Assembly: GCA_029975295.1 (NCBI GenBank) | Contig: JARKPK010000008.1 | Location: forward strand, 26,943 to 90,942 | DNA: 64,000 nucleotides | Direction of reading: 5' to 3' | DNA from: Thermoguttaceae bacterium | GTDB lineage: Bacteria > Planctomycetota > Planctomycetia > Pirellulales > Thermoguttaceae | In this document: positions 54,134-63,040 of the stretch, one piece after another | Numbering within the stretch: the stretch's first letter is position 1 | Layout: every line of letters begins with the position of its first letter | The notes under the pieces: generated by a model | The model's database searches: none | Seen by the model: only the letters and a program-made list of their open reading frames with translations | What the model was told of the DNA's origin: nothing | Made by a program: the position numbers and the translations under genes

Positions 54134-55174
54134 ATGCGTTTGGTGATGATCGCAACTGGCCCTTTCGCCGAACCCACGTTTCGGGCACTGTTGGAAACGC
54201 ACCATGTGCTGCTTGGGTTGGTGACCGCTCCGGTGCGCTCGAAGGCGGGCAAGCATGCCATGCCGGTGTCGCCGCTGCGCGACTTGGCCCACGAGAGATT
54301 ATTGCCGATCTTCGAGCCCGAGAACATCAATTCGCTGGAAGCCCAGCGGACGCTGGCCGCGCTCGACGCCGACCTGTTCGTCGTGTGCGACTACGGACAG
54401 ATTCTTTCGGCCGACACGCTTTCTACCGCTCGGCTGGGCGGCATCAACTTGCATGCCTCGCTGTTGCCGAAGTATCGCGGGGCGGCGCCGATCAATTGGG
54501 CCCTGTATCACGGCGAGTCGGAGACCGGCGCAACGGTGATCCACATGACGCCGCAGGTCGATGCCGGGCCGTGCATTGCCCAGGCGCGAATTGACATTGC
54601 TCCCGACGAGGACGCGGTGGCGTTAGAGCGTCGTTTGGCCGAGTTGGGCGGTTGGTTGGTCCGCCGGACGATCGATGCGATGGAAACCGGGCGATTGGAA
54701 GCGATCCCGCAGGACCCCGCCCTCGCGTCGCGAGCGCCGCGGTTGAAGAAGACCGACGGGATTGTCGATTGGCGGCGGCCGGCGGCGGCTTTGCGCAATC
54801 AGATTCGAGCGTTCGAGCCGTGGCCGAAATCGTACACGAACTGGTTCCGAAGTTCCGGGCCGCCCGTGCGGTTGATCCTTGGACCGTCGGCGGCTGTCGA
54901 ATGGCCGACGGGCGGTGCACCGGCGGAGCCTGGCCGCGTTGCGGTCGCTGAGGGCGAACGACTGATTGTGATCGCCGGTCGAGGAGCGCTTTCGATTGGG
55001 AGCGTGCAGCCGGCGGGAAAACGGCTGATGTCGGTGGTCGAGTTTCTGCGCGGGTATCGTGTTCAGCCGGGAGACTTGTTCGGACCGTTGCCTGAGGAGC
55101 AGGCCTTCCTTCCGAAACACGAATTGCGCGACAGCAAGCCAACACCGTCGGGCAGCGCAGCGCGATGGGATTGA
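54134..55174 (+). CDS. fmt: Methionyl-tRNA formyltransferase
   Basis: 346 aa; ATG 54134 gives MRLVMIATGPFAEPTFRALL, the family start, with an upstream alternative at 54089 that adds unrelated residues. Active-site features: VVCDYGQILSADTL, INLHASLLPKYRGAAPINWAL (N-x-H-x-S-L-L-P) and GATVIHMTPQVDAGP. KKTDGIVDWRRPA and RAFEPWPKSYTNW mark the join to the C-terminal tRNA-binding domain. It transfers formyl from 10-formyl-tetrahydrofolate to Met-tRNAfMet. It is 149 nt after def on the same strand. Confidence 0.97.
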   Translation: MRLVMIATGPFAEPTFRALLETHHVLLGLVTAPVRSKAGKHAMPVSPLRDLAHERLLPIFEPENINSLEAQRTLAALDADLFVVCDYGQILSADTLSTARLGGINLHASLLPKYRGAAPINWALYHGESETGATVIHMTPQVDAGPCIAQARIDIAPDEDAVALERRLAELGGWLVRRTIDAMETGRLEAIPQDPALASRAPRLKKTDGIVDWRRPAAALRNQIRAFEPWPKSYTNWFRSSGPPVRLILGPSAAVEWPTGGAPAEPGRVAVAEGERLIVIAGRGALSIGSVQPAGKRLMSVVEFLRGYRVQPGDLFGPLPEEQAFLPKHELRDSKPTPSGSAARWD

Positions 55175-55414
55175 ATTGCCGCTCGGCCGCCGAGCGAGCG
55201 TTCGGCCGGCCGAGCGACCAGCCTCGCCCTGCACTGCTCTTTCCCTGTCCGCCCGGCAACCGTTATACTCCGCGCTGCGTTGCCGAGGAAAACGGAAGAC
55301 GGCTTTGGCCGCGGTGCGAGACTGCCGAGAAGGTGTGGCTTGCTCTTGATGAGAAACGGGCCTGGAGTTTCGGGCCGTGGTGCGTTGCGTGATCGCAAGG
55401 CAATAGGTGCGTCG

Positions 55415-56020
55415 ATGGAATGGCCGCTGCACGCGTACGACCTGCTGATGCTTTTGATCTTGGTGGGAACGACCATCTTCGGCGTGGTCAAAGGAATGGC
55501 CTGGCAATTGGCTTCGCTCGGCTCGCTGATCGTCAGCGCCGGGGCGGCATTCCATTTCAGTCAGCCGCTGGCGCCCTACTTCAGCGAGCATGCGCCGTGG
55601 AATCGTTTCTTGGCCGCGCTTGTGATCTTCCTCGTGGCGTCGGCGGCCATCTGGTGGCTCTTCCGATTGGTGGCCGGCGTTATCGATCGGCTGCGGCTGA
55701 AGGATTGGGACCGGCAATTGGGCGGCCTGTTCGGGGCGATCAAAGGCGTGTTGTTCTGCATGGTGGTCACCTTCTTCGTCTTGGGCTTGTCCGAGCCGCT
55801 GCGGCAGTCGGTTTTGGCGTCGCGGTCGGGCTACTGGATGGCCGTGGCGGTTCAGAAGGGATATCCGCTGGTGCCGCCGGAAGTGCAGGAAGTGATCGGC
55901 GAGTATATCGACGAATTTCATCGCCGTCTCGATCCTGCCGCGCCGATGCCGCCCTCGCCAGAGATGCCTTCGTTGCCGACCGGGGGCGCCTTGTTCCCAG
56001 GGCAGACATCGAGTCGCTGA
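55415..56020 (+). CDS. CvpA-family membrane protein
   Basis: 201 aa from ATG 55415 (short AGGTG-like site upstream). Four hydrophobic helices within the first about 135 residues: AYDLLMLLILVGTTIFGVVKG, ASLGSLIVSAGAAFHF, FLAALVIFLVASAAIWWLF, and IKGVLFCMVVTFFVLGL. The pattern matches CvpA (colicin V production) proteins, whose function is still uncertain. It is probably the last gene of a def-fmt unit, 240 nt after fmt. A large hairpin structure lies 200 nt downstream. Confidence 0.8.
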   Translation: MEWPLHAYDLLMLLILVGTTIFGVVKGMAWQLASLGSLIVSAGAAFHFSQPLAPYFSEHAPWNRFLAALVIFLVASAAIWWLFRLVAGVIDRLRLKDWDRQLGGLFGAIKGVLFCMVVTFFVLGLSEPLRQSVLASRSGYWMAVAVQKGYPLVPPEVQEVIGEYIDEFHRRLDPAAPMPPSPEMPSLPTGGALFPGQTSSR

Positions 56021-56757
56021 ACGTACACAGCTTCGCCACCGTCTCTTGCGGCTCTTCTAACGGATGAGCCCGAGCGACCGCTTCGGGGCGGAGCGGAACG
56101 GGCTGCTTTGCTTTGCCGCTTTTGCATCGTGTCCAATCAGCCGGCGCATTTACCATGTGCAGTCGTGCCGAATGTGACACCCGCGACGCTTATGACGGCC
56201 CGGTCGCGCAACGGACAGAGCAGGGGGGCAGAGGGGGCGCTGCCTCTGCCGCCAGCCGAGCGATGTGCCCTGGACTGCGCCCCCCTGTTTTGACTTCCGC
56301 CCGGTCGAGCCATGGCAAACGGCGGCAACGGGCGGGCGAGGGCATCTCTCATCGGCGCGCGGCCGGCGACCGACGCAAGACGACACATTCGGCCGGAGCA
56401 GAGGCGCGCACAACCTCGCCGGGTTCGTGTGCGTTGCGGACTTCTTTGATGCCGAGGCGGCAAGGGCGAGGCGTGGTCGATGGCCTGAAATCCGCGGCAA
56501 AATCGGCCCTTGAACCGAACATAAGAAACATTATCAGACGTTCGAGGGAGGCTCGGCCCGGCTGTGAACCGCCGGGTTTGGCGACCAACGGTTTTGGGGC
56601 CTGCGACGTTGGGCCCGCGGCTGCGGAACAGCGGCGCAATGCTCGGCCGACCCTTTCGTTCGGCCGACGTGTGCGCCAACGGGCGCCTGGGCGAAGTCGC
56701 ACCCGAGTTGCGTGGGAACAGCCTGGGCGGAAAGCAACAGGACGGCAGCCCGGACGA
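56021..56757. other. Convergent non-coding region, CvpA gene / LRR gene
   Basis: 737 nt with no convincing gene; open frames on both strands have no family-like residues or ribosome sites. It holds the nested hairpin structure at 56221-56291. The rest is GC-rich and otherwise unremarkable. Confidence 0.45.
56221..56291 (+). terminator. Nested hairpin with T4, possible terminator of def-fmt-cvpA
   Basis: The outer arms are CAGGGGGGC at 56221-56229 and GCCCCCCTG at 56279-56287 (perfect 9 bp), followed by TTTT at 56288-56291. An inner hairpin, GGCAGAG at 56227-56233 with CTCTGCC at 56244-56250, overlaps the first arm, so two structures compete. That could suit a terminator or a switching RNA. 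Confidence 0.35.
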
Positions 56758-57867
56758 TCAGAAGTCGATGGTCATCAGGATTTCGGTGAAGGCTGCTTTG
56801 AGTCGGTCGTGGCCCTGCCGGGTTGTCTTGGTTCCCAGCAGAGTGACCCGGCGCAGGCTCTTCGCGCCGTGCAGTTGATCGAGGCCGGCATCGGTGACTG
56901 CCGTTTCCGATATGAGCAGGTGCTCTAGTCGCGGGCATCGCGCGATTGTCGCCATGCCTGCATCGGTCACGCGGGTTCGGCTCAGGTCGAGAATTCGCAA
57001 ATCCCTCAAGCCGGTCAGTTCCGGCAGCCCGGCGTCGGAAACGGGGGTGTCGGTGAGAAACAGCGCGGTCAGCCGCCGCATCCGCCCAAGGTGCTTCAGC
57101 CCCTCGTCATTGATCTTCGTTCCCCCGAGAGCGAGCGATACGATTTGGTCGAGCCGTCCGATCTGGATGAGTTCCGCCGTGTCGAGCGGGCACAGCGCCA
57201 AGCTCACTGAACTCAGGTGTTGCAGTTCGACCAACTGCTTGAGCATCGCCGCGTCGGGATGGCAATGCTGAAAATCAACTGAGCTGATCCGCTTCTGATC
57301 GCCCTGGCCCACCCACACCACCAAAACGCCCGCCTCTTGCAAACGCTCTCCGATCTCCAGCTCTCGTTCGTTCGACGTTCCACCACCCGGGGCGAGCATC
57401 GCCGGCAGGAACGCTGGAGCGATGTCGTGCCACGTGGCCTGTCCTTCGGGTGTGAACTTGAGCCAGGCGGCGCCGAGCAGAACGCCGACTAGGGCCGCCA
57501 GAACGACGCAACGAATGGTCAGGTAGATCAGCCTGCCAACGCCCATCCGGGGCCGGGCCGCCGGAGCGACCGAGGCAGCGGCCGCAGGATCGACCAACAC
57601 AATCGGCGGCTCCGCGCCGGGCATGGCTGCCGCGGGGCACGGTTCGTCGCCGCAACGGCCGCCGCTTCGGGCCGTTGGCTCGCTCTCGTTGCGCTGAGGA
57701 GCAGCGTCGCTTTCGACGGGCCGAGGGGCAGCGGCTTCGGCCGCCGCTTCGGCATTGGGCGAGTCGAAGCAGCGAGGTTCCTCGGACGATTCCCGCTCGG
57801 CGGAATCGATCGGGCGCGCATCGGAGTTATCGTAGATTGGGCTGCCGGCTTGCGGATCGGAAGACAT
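56758..57867 (-). CDS. Membrane-anchored leucine-rich-repeat protein
   Basis: 369 aa from ATG 57867. Residues 1-105 are acidic, Ala/Pro/Glu-rich and probably disordered. One membrane helix is at about 112-134 (LIYLTIRCVVLAALVGVLLGAAW). The C-terminal 200 residues hold leucine-rich repeats of about 24 residues: LDQIVSLALGGTKINDEGLK, LTALFLTDTPVSDAGLPEL, LRILDLSRTRVTDAGMATI and LEHLLISETAVTDAGLDQL, typical of planctomycete LRRs with T-x-V-S/T-DAGL. LRRs bind proteins; the partner is unknown. A ribosome site before 57867 is weak. Confidence 0.85.
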   Translation of the reverse strand: MSSDPQAGSPIYDNSDARPIDSAERESSEEPRCFDSPNAEAAAEAAAPRPVESDAAPQRNESEPTARSGGRCGDEPCPAAAMPGAEPPIVLVDPAAAASVAPAARPRMGVGRLIYLTIRCVVLAALVGVLLGAAWLKFTPEGQATWHDIAPAFLPAMLAPGGGTSNERELEIGERLQEAGVLVVWVGQGDQKRISSVDFQHCHPDAAMLKQLVELQHLSSVSLALCPLDTAELIQIGRLDQIVSLALGGTKINDEGLKHLGRMRRLTALFLTDTPVSDAGLPELTGLRDLRILDLSRTRVTDAGMATIARCPRLEHLLISETAVTDAGLDQLHGAKSLRRVTLLGTKTTRQGHDRLKAAFTEILMTIDF

Positions 57868-58118
57868 GTTGCAGATCGATTCGTGAAGAGCGTGAAGAGG
57901 AATTGATGAACGGTCCGAGCGGGCCCAACCTCGTGCATGCCGCCCCCAAAGTTCCGAACGCAACTGCGGAACAACCAAAGCGTCGCGGATTCGCTTTGCA
58001 GACAACCGGCCGACTGGCGCGGCTTACGGCCGCTTTCACCGCTCCGAATATCCCTTCGGCCTGTGGCGAACCTCGCCGAGCGCAGTCATCGCCCGACTCG
58101 GACGACCCCGCTCGGCGT

Positions 58119-59159
58119 TCAAGATACCGCTTGCGACTGTTTTTCGGCAACCGGGGGGAGATGCGGAGCGAGTGTTTGTTCGCCGACGTCGGGCGGCGCG
58201 CCTTCGAAGAAGACCCCCATCTTGCGGAACTTTTGATAGCGCTCGGCGACAAGGCGATCGATCGGCACGCCGCTGAGCTCCCGCAGCTTGGTGCGCAGAT
58301 AGGTCTTCAATCGGCCCGCCATAAGGTTCGGGTCGCTATGAGCGCCGCCCAGCGGTTCGGGGATGACATCGTCGACGACGCCCAAACGAAGCAGGTCTTT
58401 CGAGGTCATCTTCAGGGCGACTGCGGCCCGCTGTTTGAACGTGTGGCTCTTCCAGAGGATGCCTGCGCAGCCTTCGGGGCTAATGACCGAGTAGTAGGCG
58501 TGTTGGAGCATGGCCACTCGGTCGCCGACTCCGATGCCCAGCGCGCCGCCCGAGCCGCCCTCGCCGATCACCACGCAGATGATCGGCGTGGGCAACCGCG
58601 ACATTTCGAACATCGACTGGGCAATGGCCATGGCTTGGCCGCGTTCTTCGGCGCCGATGCCCGGATACGCCCCCCCCGTGTCGATCAGGCACACTACCGG
58701 GATATGGAACTTAGCGGCCAGCTTCATCTTCAGCATTGCCTTGCGATACCCTTCCGGGTGCGCGAAGCCGTAGTTGCACTCGCCGCGTTCCTTCAGCGTT
58801 TTTCCTTTTTGGTGCCCCACGACCATCACCTTGAACGCGTCGAGTTTGGCCCAGCCGGTGCGAATGGCGCGGTCGTCGCCGAACAGGCGGTCGCCGTGCA
58901 GTTCGACGAATTCCTCGAAGACGGTTTGAAGATAGTCCACCGTCATCGGGCGATTGGGATGGCGCGCGACTTCAACGGTTTCCCAAGGACTGAGATTCTC
59001 GTAAATCCGCTTCGTCTCGGCCACCAGTTCCCGGCGCAAGGCACGGATTTCGTTGCGCACTTCCGGCGTTTGGTCGAGTTTGCCTTCCAGTTTCGCCAAC
59101 CGATCGCGCAACTCGTAAACCGGTCGCTCGAACGACAGCCGATATTCGTTTTCCGCCAT
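58119..59159 (-). CDS. accA: Acetyl-CoA carboxylase carboxyltransferase subunit alpha
   Basis: 346 aa from ATG 59159, with AGGA seven bases upstream. Family features: FERPVYELRDRLAKLEGKL at the N-terminus, RHPNRPMTVDYLQTVF, VVGHQKGKTLKERGECNYG, VVCLIDTGGAYPGIGAEERG and EGGSGGALGIGVGDRVAML. The middle CAGILWKS and the C-terminal EPLGGAHSDPN are also typical. With AccD it transfers carboxyl from carboxybiotin to acetyl-CoA, giving malonyl-CoA for fatty-acid synthesis, in the cytoplasm. accD is not in the window. A Ser/Thr kinase gene follows downstream. Confidence 0.97.
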   Translation of the reverse strand: MAENEYRLSFERPVYELRDRLAKLEGKLDQTPEVRNEIRALRRELVAETKRIYENLSPWETVEVARHPNRPMTVDYLQTVFEEFVELHGDRLFGDDRAIRTGWAKLDAFKVMVVGHQKGKTLKERGECNYGFAHPEGYRKAMLKMKLAAKFHIPVVCLIDTGGAYPGIGAEERGQAMAIAQSMFEMSRLPTPIICVVIGEGGSGGALGIGVGDRVAMLQHAYYSVISPEGCAGILWKSHTFKQRAAVALKMTSKDLLRLGVVDDVIPEPLGGAHSDPNLMAGRLKTYLRTKLRELSGVPIDRLVAERYQKFRKMGVFFEGAPPDVGEQTLAPHLPPVAEKQSQAVS

Positions 59160-59320
59160 TATTGATTCCTGCTGCTGTTGCGGACGGCGCTTTATTCGTC
59201 CAAGACTAATCTCATTTCCCCGCCGATTACCACGAGGCTTCTGCGCCCAATCGCGCCCTGAACGCTTCGCCTTGCGGTGCGCGGGCGGCAGGATGGCGGC
59301 CGCCAAGGCGGCGTTTTCGC

Positions 59321-60193
59321 TCAGCCTTTATCGGCGGGACGCATTGCGGTCGGCGGGACTTTGAAGACCCGAATGCTCCGCAGGTCGCGTAGAAATTCCT
59401 CCATGTCAGCCGGGCGAAGTTTGCGTTCCTTGGCCAGGCAGCGGCGCACCAGTTGTCCGAACTCGGGCGTAACATTCCGTTCGCCCGCTTCCAAAGGCGG
59501 CGGCGCCGCCTTTAGGTGTTTGTTCAGCAGTTCCTGGGCGTTGCTGCCCGTAAACGGGGGTTTGCCGGTCACCAGTTCGTACAACATGCAACCGAAACTG
59601 TAAATGTCGGCTCGCTCATCAAGCGATTCGCCGCGCAACTGTTCCGGTGAAATGTAGCTGCGGGTTCCTTGCACCTTGGTCCGACGGGCGAACAGCTTCC
59701 AAATCCCTCGCGGCCGGCGCACGGCTAACGCGAAGTCGATCAGTTTCAACTCTCCCGCGTCCGACCAAAGAAAATTATCGGGTTTGATGTCGCGATGCAC
59801 CCATCCGTGGCGGTGGACCTGCAACAAGGCGTCGGCGGCCGCCTCGATGATCGTGGGCAGCGACGGCGCCAGCGACTCAATCCCTTGCAGCAAACGCTGT
59901 TTCAGGTTTGGGGCGGCAAACCATTCCATCGCGACATAAGGCGTGCCGCGATCGACTCCAAAGGCGAACACGTTCAGCAGCCGGTGGTGCGAAAGGCTGT
60001 GCCCAACTTGGTACTCCCATTTGAGCAAAGCAATTTGCTGCCGATCTCGCTTATTGCGGTCGGTCAGCGTTTTGATGCCCACCATCCGCTGACGCCCATC
60101 GTCGTACGCCTGCCAAATCTGGCTGGCGTGCCCAGTGTGGACGACGTTGAGCAAGCGATACGGGCCGAGGTATCCTAAGGCCGTATATGCCAC
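59321..60193 (-). CDS. Serine/threonine protein kinase with DFA instead of DFG
   Basis: 290 aa, a bare kinase domain with no membrane helix or sensor domain. The VAIK-type Lys is K41 (VGIKTL) and the helix-C Glu is probably E60. The catalytic loop HRDIKPDN is at 133-140. The Mg loop reads IDFALAV, with Ala155 in place of the normal Gly of DFG. The Gly-rich loop (normally GxGxxG) is degenerate, VVHTGHASQI, and the APE motif is SPE. ADIYSFGCMLYELVTGKPPF is normal. Catalytic residues K, D and N are retained, so activity is possible but probably altered. It lies downstream of a glycosyltransferase gene and upstream of accA's start region. Confidence 0.9.
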   Translation of the reverse strand: MAYTALGYLGPYRLLNVVHTGHASQIWQAYDDGRQRMVGIKTLTDRNKRDRQQIALLKWEYQVGHSLSHHRLLNVFAFGVDRGTPYVAMEWFAAPNLKQRLLQGIESLAPSLPTIIEAAADALLQVHRHGWVHRDIKPDNFLWSDAGELKLIDFALAVRRPRGIWKLFARRTKVQGTRSYISPEQLRGESLDERADIYSFGCMLYELVTGKPPFTGSNAQELLNKHLKAAPPPLEAGERNVTPEFGQLVRRCLAKERKLRPADMEEFLRDLRSIRVFKVPPTAMRPADKG

Positions 60194-60459
60194 TTCGTCT
60201 GTTCTCTTCTCTGCGCGACCGCCCTGCTCTGGACGGATCGGTTTTCCGAACCGTTGTAATTAGTCTAATCGGAACAAAGGGTTTGGGCAACGCCGGAGTG
60301 GGGCGGCCGTCCCCATCCCGCCCCCCCCCTGCCCGGCTCATTCGATCGCTGCCAAGCAGATTACCGGGGCCGCTTTTCGAAGGGCCGGGCGGGCTTTGGT
60401 TGCGGGCGGCCGTTGACGATCGATGGAAACGATGGAACGAATGAATTCGTAACCAACTG
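60194..60459 (-). other. Kinase leader region with palindrome and G-quadruplex motif
   Basis: 266 nt upstream of the kinase. On the - strand 60311-60334 reads as a dense G-quadruplex motif with runs of G separated by single bases. Nearer the gene are the perfect palindrome ATTAGTCTAAT (60259-60269) and a CGGTT/AACCG hairpin around 60238-60252. No convincing -35/-10 pair is found. Confidence 0.45.
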
Positions 60460-61659
60460 CTATATCGAAGGTTGCGCGCTTCGGTCGAGCAGCGGCAGTT
60501 TGCTTGAGGCCAAGAGGGTTTGGTAAAGGGCTCGCGTTTGTCGCGAGGTCCGGCGGTGGTCGAATTGCTCAGCCAAGAGATGCCGGACCTCGGGCGCGAT
60601 CGGTGCAATTACCCTGTCGCGAACCCCACGGGCGGCCATGACAATCGCTTCGCTCAGTTGGGGGATATTTGCCGGAGGGACCAGCCAACCCGTTTGCCCG
60701 GGCCGAACAACCTCGGCGGCGCCGTCAACATCGAAGCTGACCACATGTCGGCCCGCCATCATGGCTTGGGGCAGAACCCTGGCCAGCCCCTCGCGAAGGC
60801 TGGCGTGAACCACCAAGTCGGCCGCAGCGAGCACGCTGGGAATCTCATCGGGGGGAACCAACCCCAGCCAAACGCACGGCAGCCTCAACGAATCGGCCTG
60901 CCGCCGAATCTGTGCCCGCCGCGGTCCGTCTCCCACGACAATCAGACGCAGGTTGGGCAGCGTTTGGGCGGCATGGGCCATTGCCGGCAGCAGAAACTCG
61001 TAGCCTTTTAGCCGCGCGAGCCTCCCCACCGCAACAACGGCAATTTCCGAGTCTTGCAGCAAGAGCTTTCTGCGCGAGGCAGGTCGCAACTGGTCGCTCC
61101 GAAGGAAGGGCTCAACTTCCATCCCGCTGTAGATCGTGGTGAAGCGGTCGGCCGGGGCGACGCCCGAGTCGGTCAGCAATTTGGTCATCGCGTCGGCCAC
61201 GCTGATCAGGTGATGGCAGCGCTTGGCCGCCCATTGCTCGCACCAGCGGAAGAAGCATCGCGACAAAGCGTTCTGGTAGGGATGGAAGGGCGCACCGTGA
61301 ACCGAATGGATCACCGCCGGCACGCCCAATGACCACGCCGCGGCCCGCCCGAGAATGCCGCCTTTGGCACTGTGCGTATGCACGACGTCGGGCCGAAACT
61401 GCCGCATTACGCGGCACAGGGCCCGATAGCTTACGAGGTCGGCCCAAGGCGAAATCGGCCGGCAAAGCGAAGGGATGATCTCGGTCGCAACCCCCCCTGC
61501 CCTGGCCCGTTCGAGCAGACTTCCTTCGGGCCCCACCGCCGGACCGGTGATCAGAAGCACGTCGTCGCCGAACTCGCGTTGCAAGTCCTCGCAGCACAGC
61601 AGGGTGTTCTCTTGCGCGCCGCCGAGCACCATTCGGGTTATGACGTGGACAACTCGCAT
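60460..61659 (-). CDS. GT4-family glycosyltransferase
   Basis: 399 aa. MRVVHVITRMVLGGAQENTLL starts the N-terminal Rossmann domain; VVHTHSAKGGILGRAAAW is the acceptor side. The donor half has VVAVGRLARLKGYEFLLPAM, RLIVVGDGPRRAQI, VWLGLVPPDEIPSVLAAADLVVHASLREGLARVLPQAM and VSFDVDGAAEVVRPGQTGWLVP, a clear GT-B, GT4 pattern with E-x7-type donor residues. It probably builds an envelope polysaccharide or lipid-linked sugar; the donor and acceptor are unknown. truA lies upstream on the same strand, 184 nt away. Confidence 0.92.
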   Translation of the reverse strand: MRVVHVITRMVLGGAQENTLLCCEDLQREFGDDVLLITGPAVGPEGSLLERARAGGVATEIIPSLCRPISPWADLVSYRALCRVMRQFRPDVVHTHSAKGGILGRAAAWSLGVPAVIHSVHGAPFHPYQNALSRCFFRWCEQWAAKRCHHLISVADAMTKLLTDSGVAPADRFTTIYSGMEVEPFLRSDQLRPASRRKLLLQDSEIAVVAVGRLARLKGYEFLLPAMAHAAQTLPNLRLIVVGDGPRRAQIRRQADSLRLPCVWLGLVPPDEIPSVLAAADLVVHASLREGLARVLPQAMMAGRHVVSFDVDGAAEVVRPGQTGWLVPPANIPQLSEAIVMAARGVRDRVIAPIAPEVRHLLAEQFDHRRTSRQTRALYQTLLASSKLPLLDRSAQPSI

Positions 61660-61843
61660 CGTTGGCGTCGAACAGGATATCTTTGATTGAATGAAAGCGG
61701 ATGCCGCCCCCCAAAGCGGCCGAGGGGCTGTGCCGTTGTCTGGTCGTCGGTTTCGATGCGGTGCCGTTTCGCCGGGGCTCTCTGTTTCCGATGTACTGCG
61801 CTGATCAGTCGTCGCCCCGCTTGGCCTTGCTTGCCGCGGTCGG

Positions 61844-62689
61844 TCATTGCGAAAGCCGCACGTTCACCAAGAAAAGCCCTTGCGGCGGAGCGGTCGGCCC
61901 TGCCCGTCGCCGATCGCGCGCGTCGAGCACGTCACTCGTCCATGTGGGAGGGTGAACGCCCCTGCCGACTTCGACCAGCGTTCCGACTAGATTTCTCACC
62001 ATGTTATACAAGAAGCCGTCGGCGGCCGCCTCGAAGACAATCCAATCGCGGCCGGGTCCGACGTTCGAGCTCTCGTCGAATTTGGCCCCAGGGCCGAACG
62101 TCGCCCTGTTCGTCGTCGGCCCGAATACCGCCGGGGGCGCCAAGCCGACCCGACAGACTGAGAGTTGACTCACCGTGCGTATCGTGCTCTTGCGCGGCGA
62201 GCCGCTCGTCGAGAAGCTGCGGAAATCGTGCGTGCCGACCAGCGATTTTGCGGCCTCTTGCATGGCCTCCACATCCAACGGCCCTTGCCGAAAATGCCAA
62301 CAATACCGCCGGGCGAACACCTCGCGTACCGAGCCGTCGAAGATCAAGTATCGGTAGAGCTTGCTCGAGACGTTGCGCAAAGGATGGAAGTCAGCCCCAG
62401 TTTCCACTACCTCGCGCACGGCTATGTCTTGCGGGAGAATGGCGTTGAGCGCCCGCAACAACACCTCGGCGTTTAGGCGGGTGGCCACTCGAACGCCAAC
62501 GCACTGTCCCAAGGCATGTACGCCCGCGTCGGTGCGGCTGCTTGCCAGCGTGCGCGGGCGATGGCCGGTGGCCTGCTCGATGGCCGACTCGAGCTCGGCC
62601 TGCACGGTTCGCCGGGAACCTTGGCGCTGCCAGCCGAAGAACTCGGTGCCGTCGTAGGCGACAGTGAGCTTGAAGGTGCGAACAGTCAA
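61844..62689 (-). CDS. truA: tRNA pseudouridine synthase A
   Basis: 281 aa. It starts at TTG 62689, with AGGA seven bases upstream, giving TVRTFKLTVAYDGTEFFGWQ. The catalytic Asp is in SSRTDAGVHALGQ. FHPLRNVSSKLYRYLIFDG, CWHFRQG, and MVRNLVGTLVEVGRG are family features. Between the VCRVGL and DWIVFEAAADGFLYN strands there is an insertion of roughly 30 residues rich in Pro, Asn and Gly, longer than in typical TruA. It makes pseudouridine at positions 38-40 of the tRNA anticodon stem. Confidence 0.95.
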   Translation of the reverse strand: MTVRTFKLTVAYDGTEFFGWQRQGSRRTVQAELESAIEQATGHRPRTLASSRTDAGVHALGQCVGVRVATRLNAEVLLRALNAILPQDIAVREVVETGADFHPLRNVSSKLYRYLIFDGSVREVFARRYCWHFRQGPLDVEAMQEAAKSLVGTHDFRSFSTSGSPRKSTIRTVSQLSVCRVGLAPPAVFGPTTNRATFGPGAKFDESSNVGPGRDWIVFEAAADGFLYNMVRNLVGTLVEVGRGVHPPTWTSDVLDARDRRRAGPTAPPQGLFLVNVRLSQ

Positions 62690-63040
62690 TCAGCGTTCCT
62701 ACCGACGATGAGACGGACAACGGGCCCGCGCGCCAACAGTCGCTGCGATCTGACGCCCCGATCTATCGCCCTGAGAATGTCTTTGCGGGCGAATCACCCC
62801 GCCGAAAGCCGTCCTCGGCCCGGGCCGGCTTTCGGCCGCGAGCGCGCCCTTTGATTGTCAAGCAGACAGCGCAGATGGTGGAATTCCGAGTTGCCCTCCG
62901 ACTGCGGCCTCCTGTCGGTTGGCCTCAGTGCCGTGTTGTTCTGAGCAGCAATAAGCAACGGCGCCGCCAAGCGATGCGACGGCAGGAAAGGTCGGCCCGT
63001 GCATTGGTGGCTGTCACTGGCCCATCGCCCGTGCCGTCGC
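62690..63040 (-). other. Intergenic region, asd / truA
   Basis: 351 nt. I see no promoter pair, terminator or repeat. Open frames here are short and non-family-like. Confidence 0.4.

Noticed and set aside
57675..59165. 496-codon + strand frame opposite the LRR and accA genes
   Set aside because: It spans two genes with clear motifs on the - strand.
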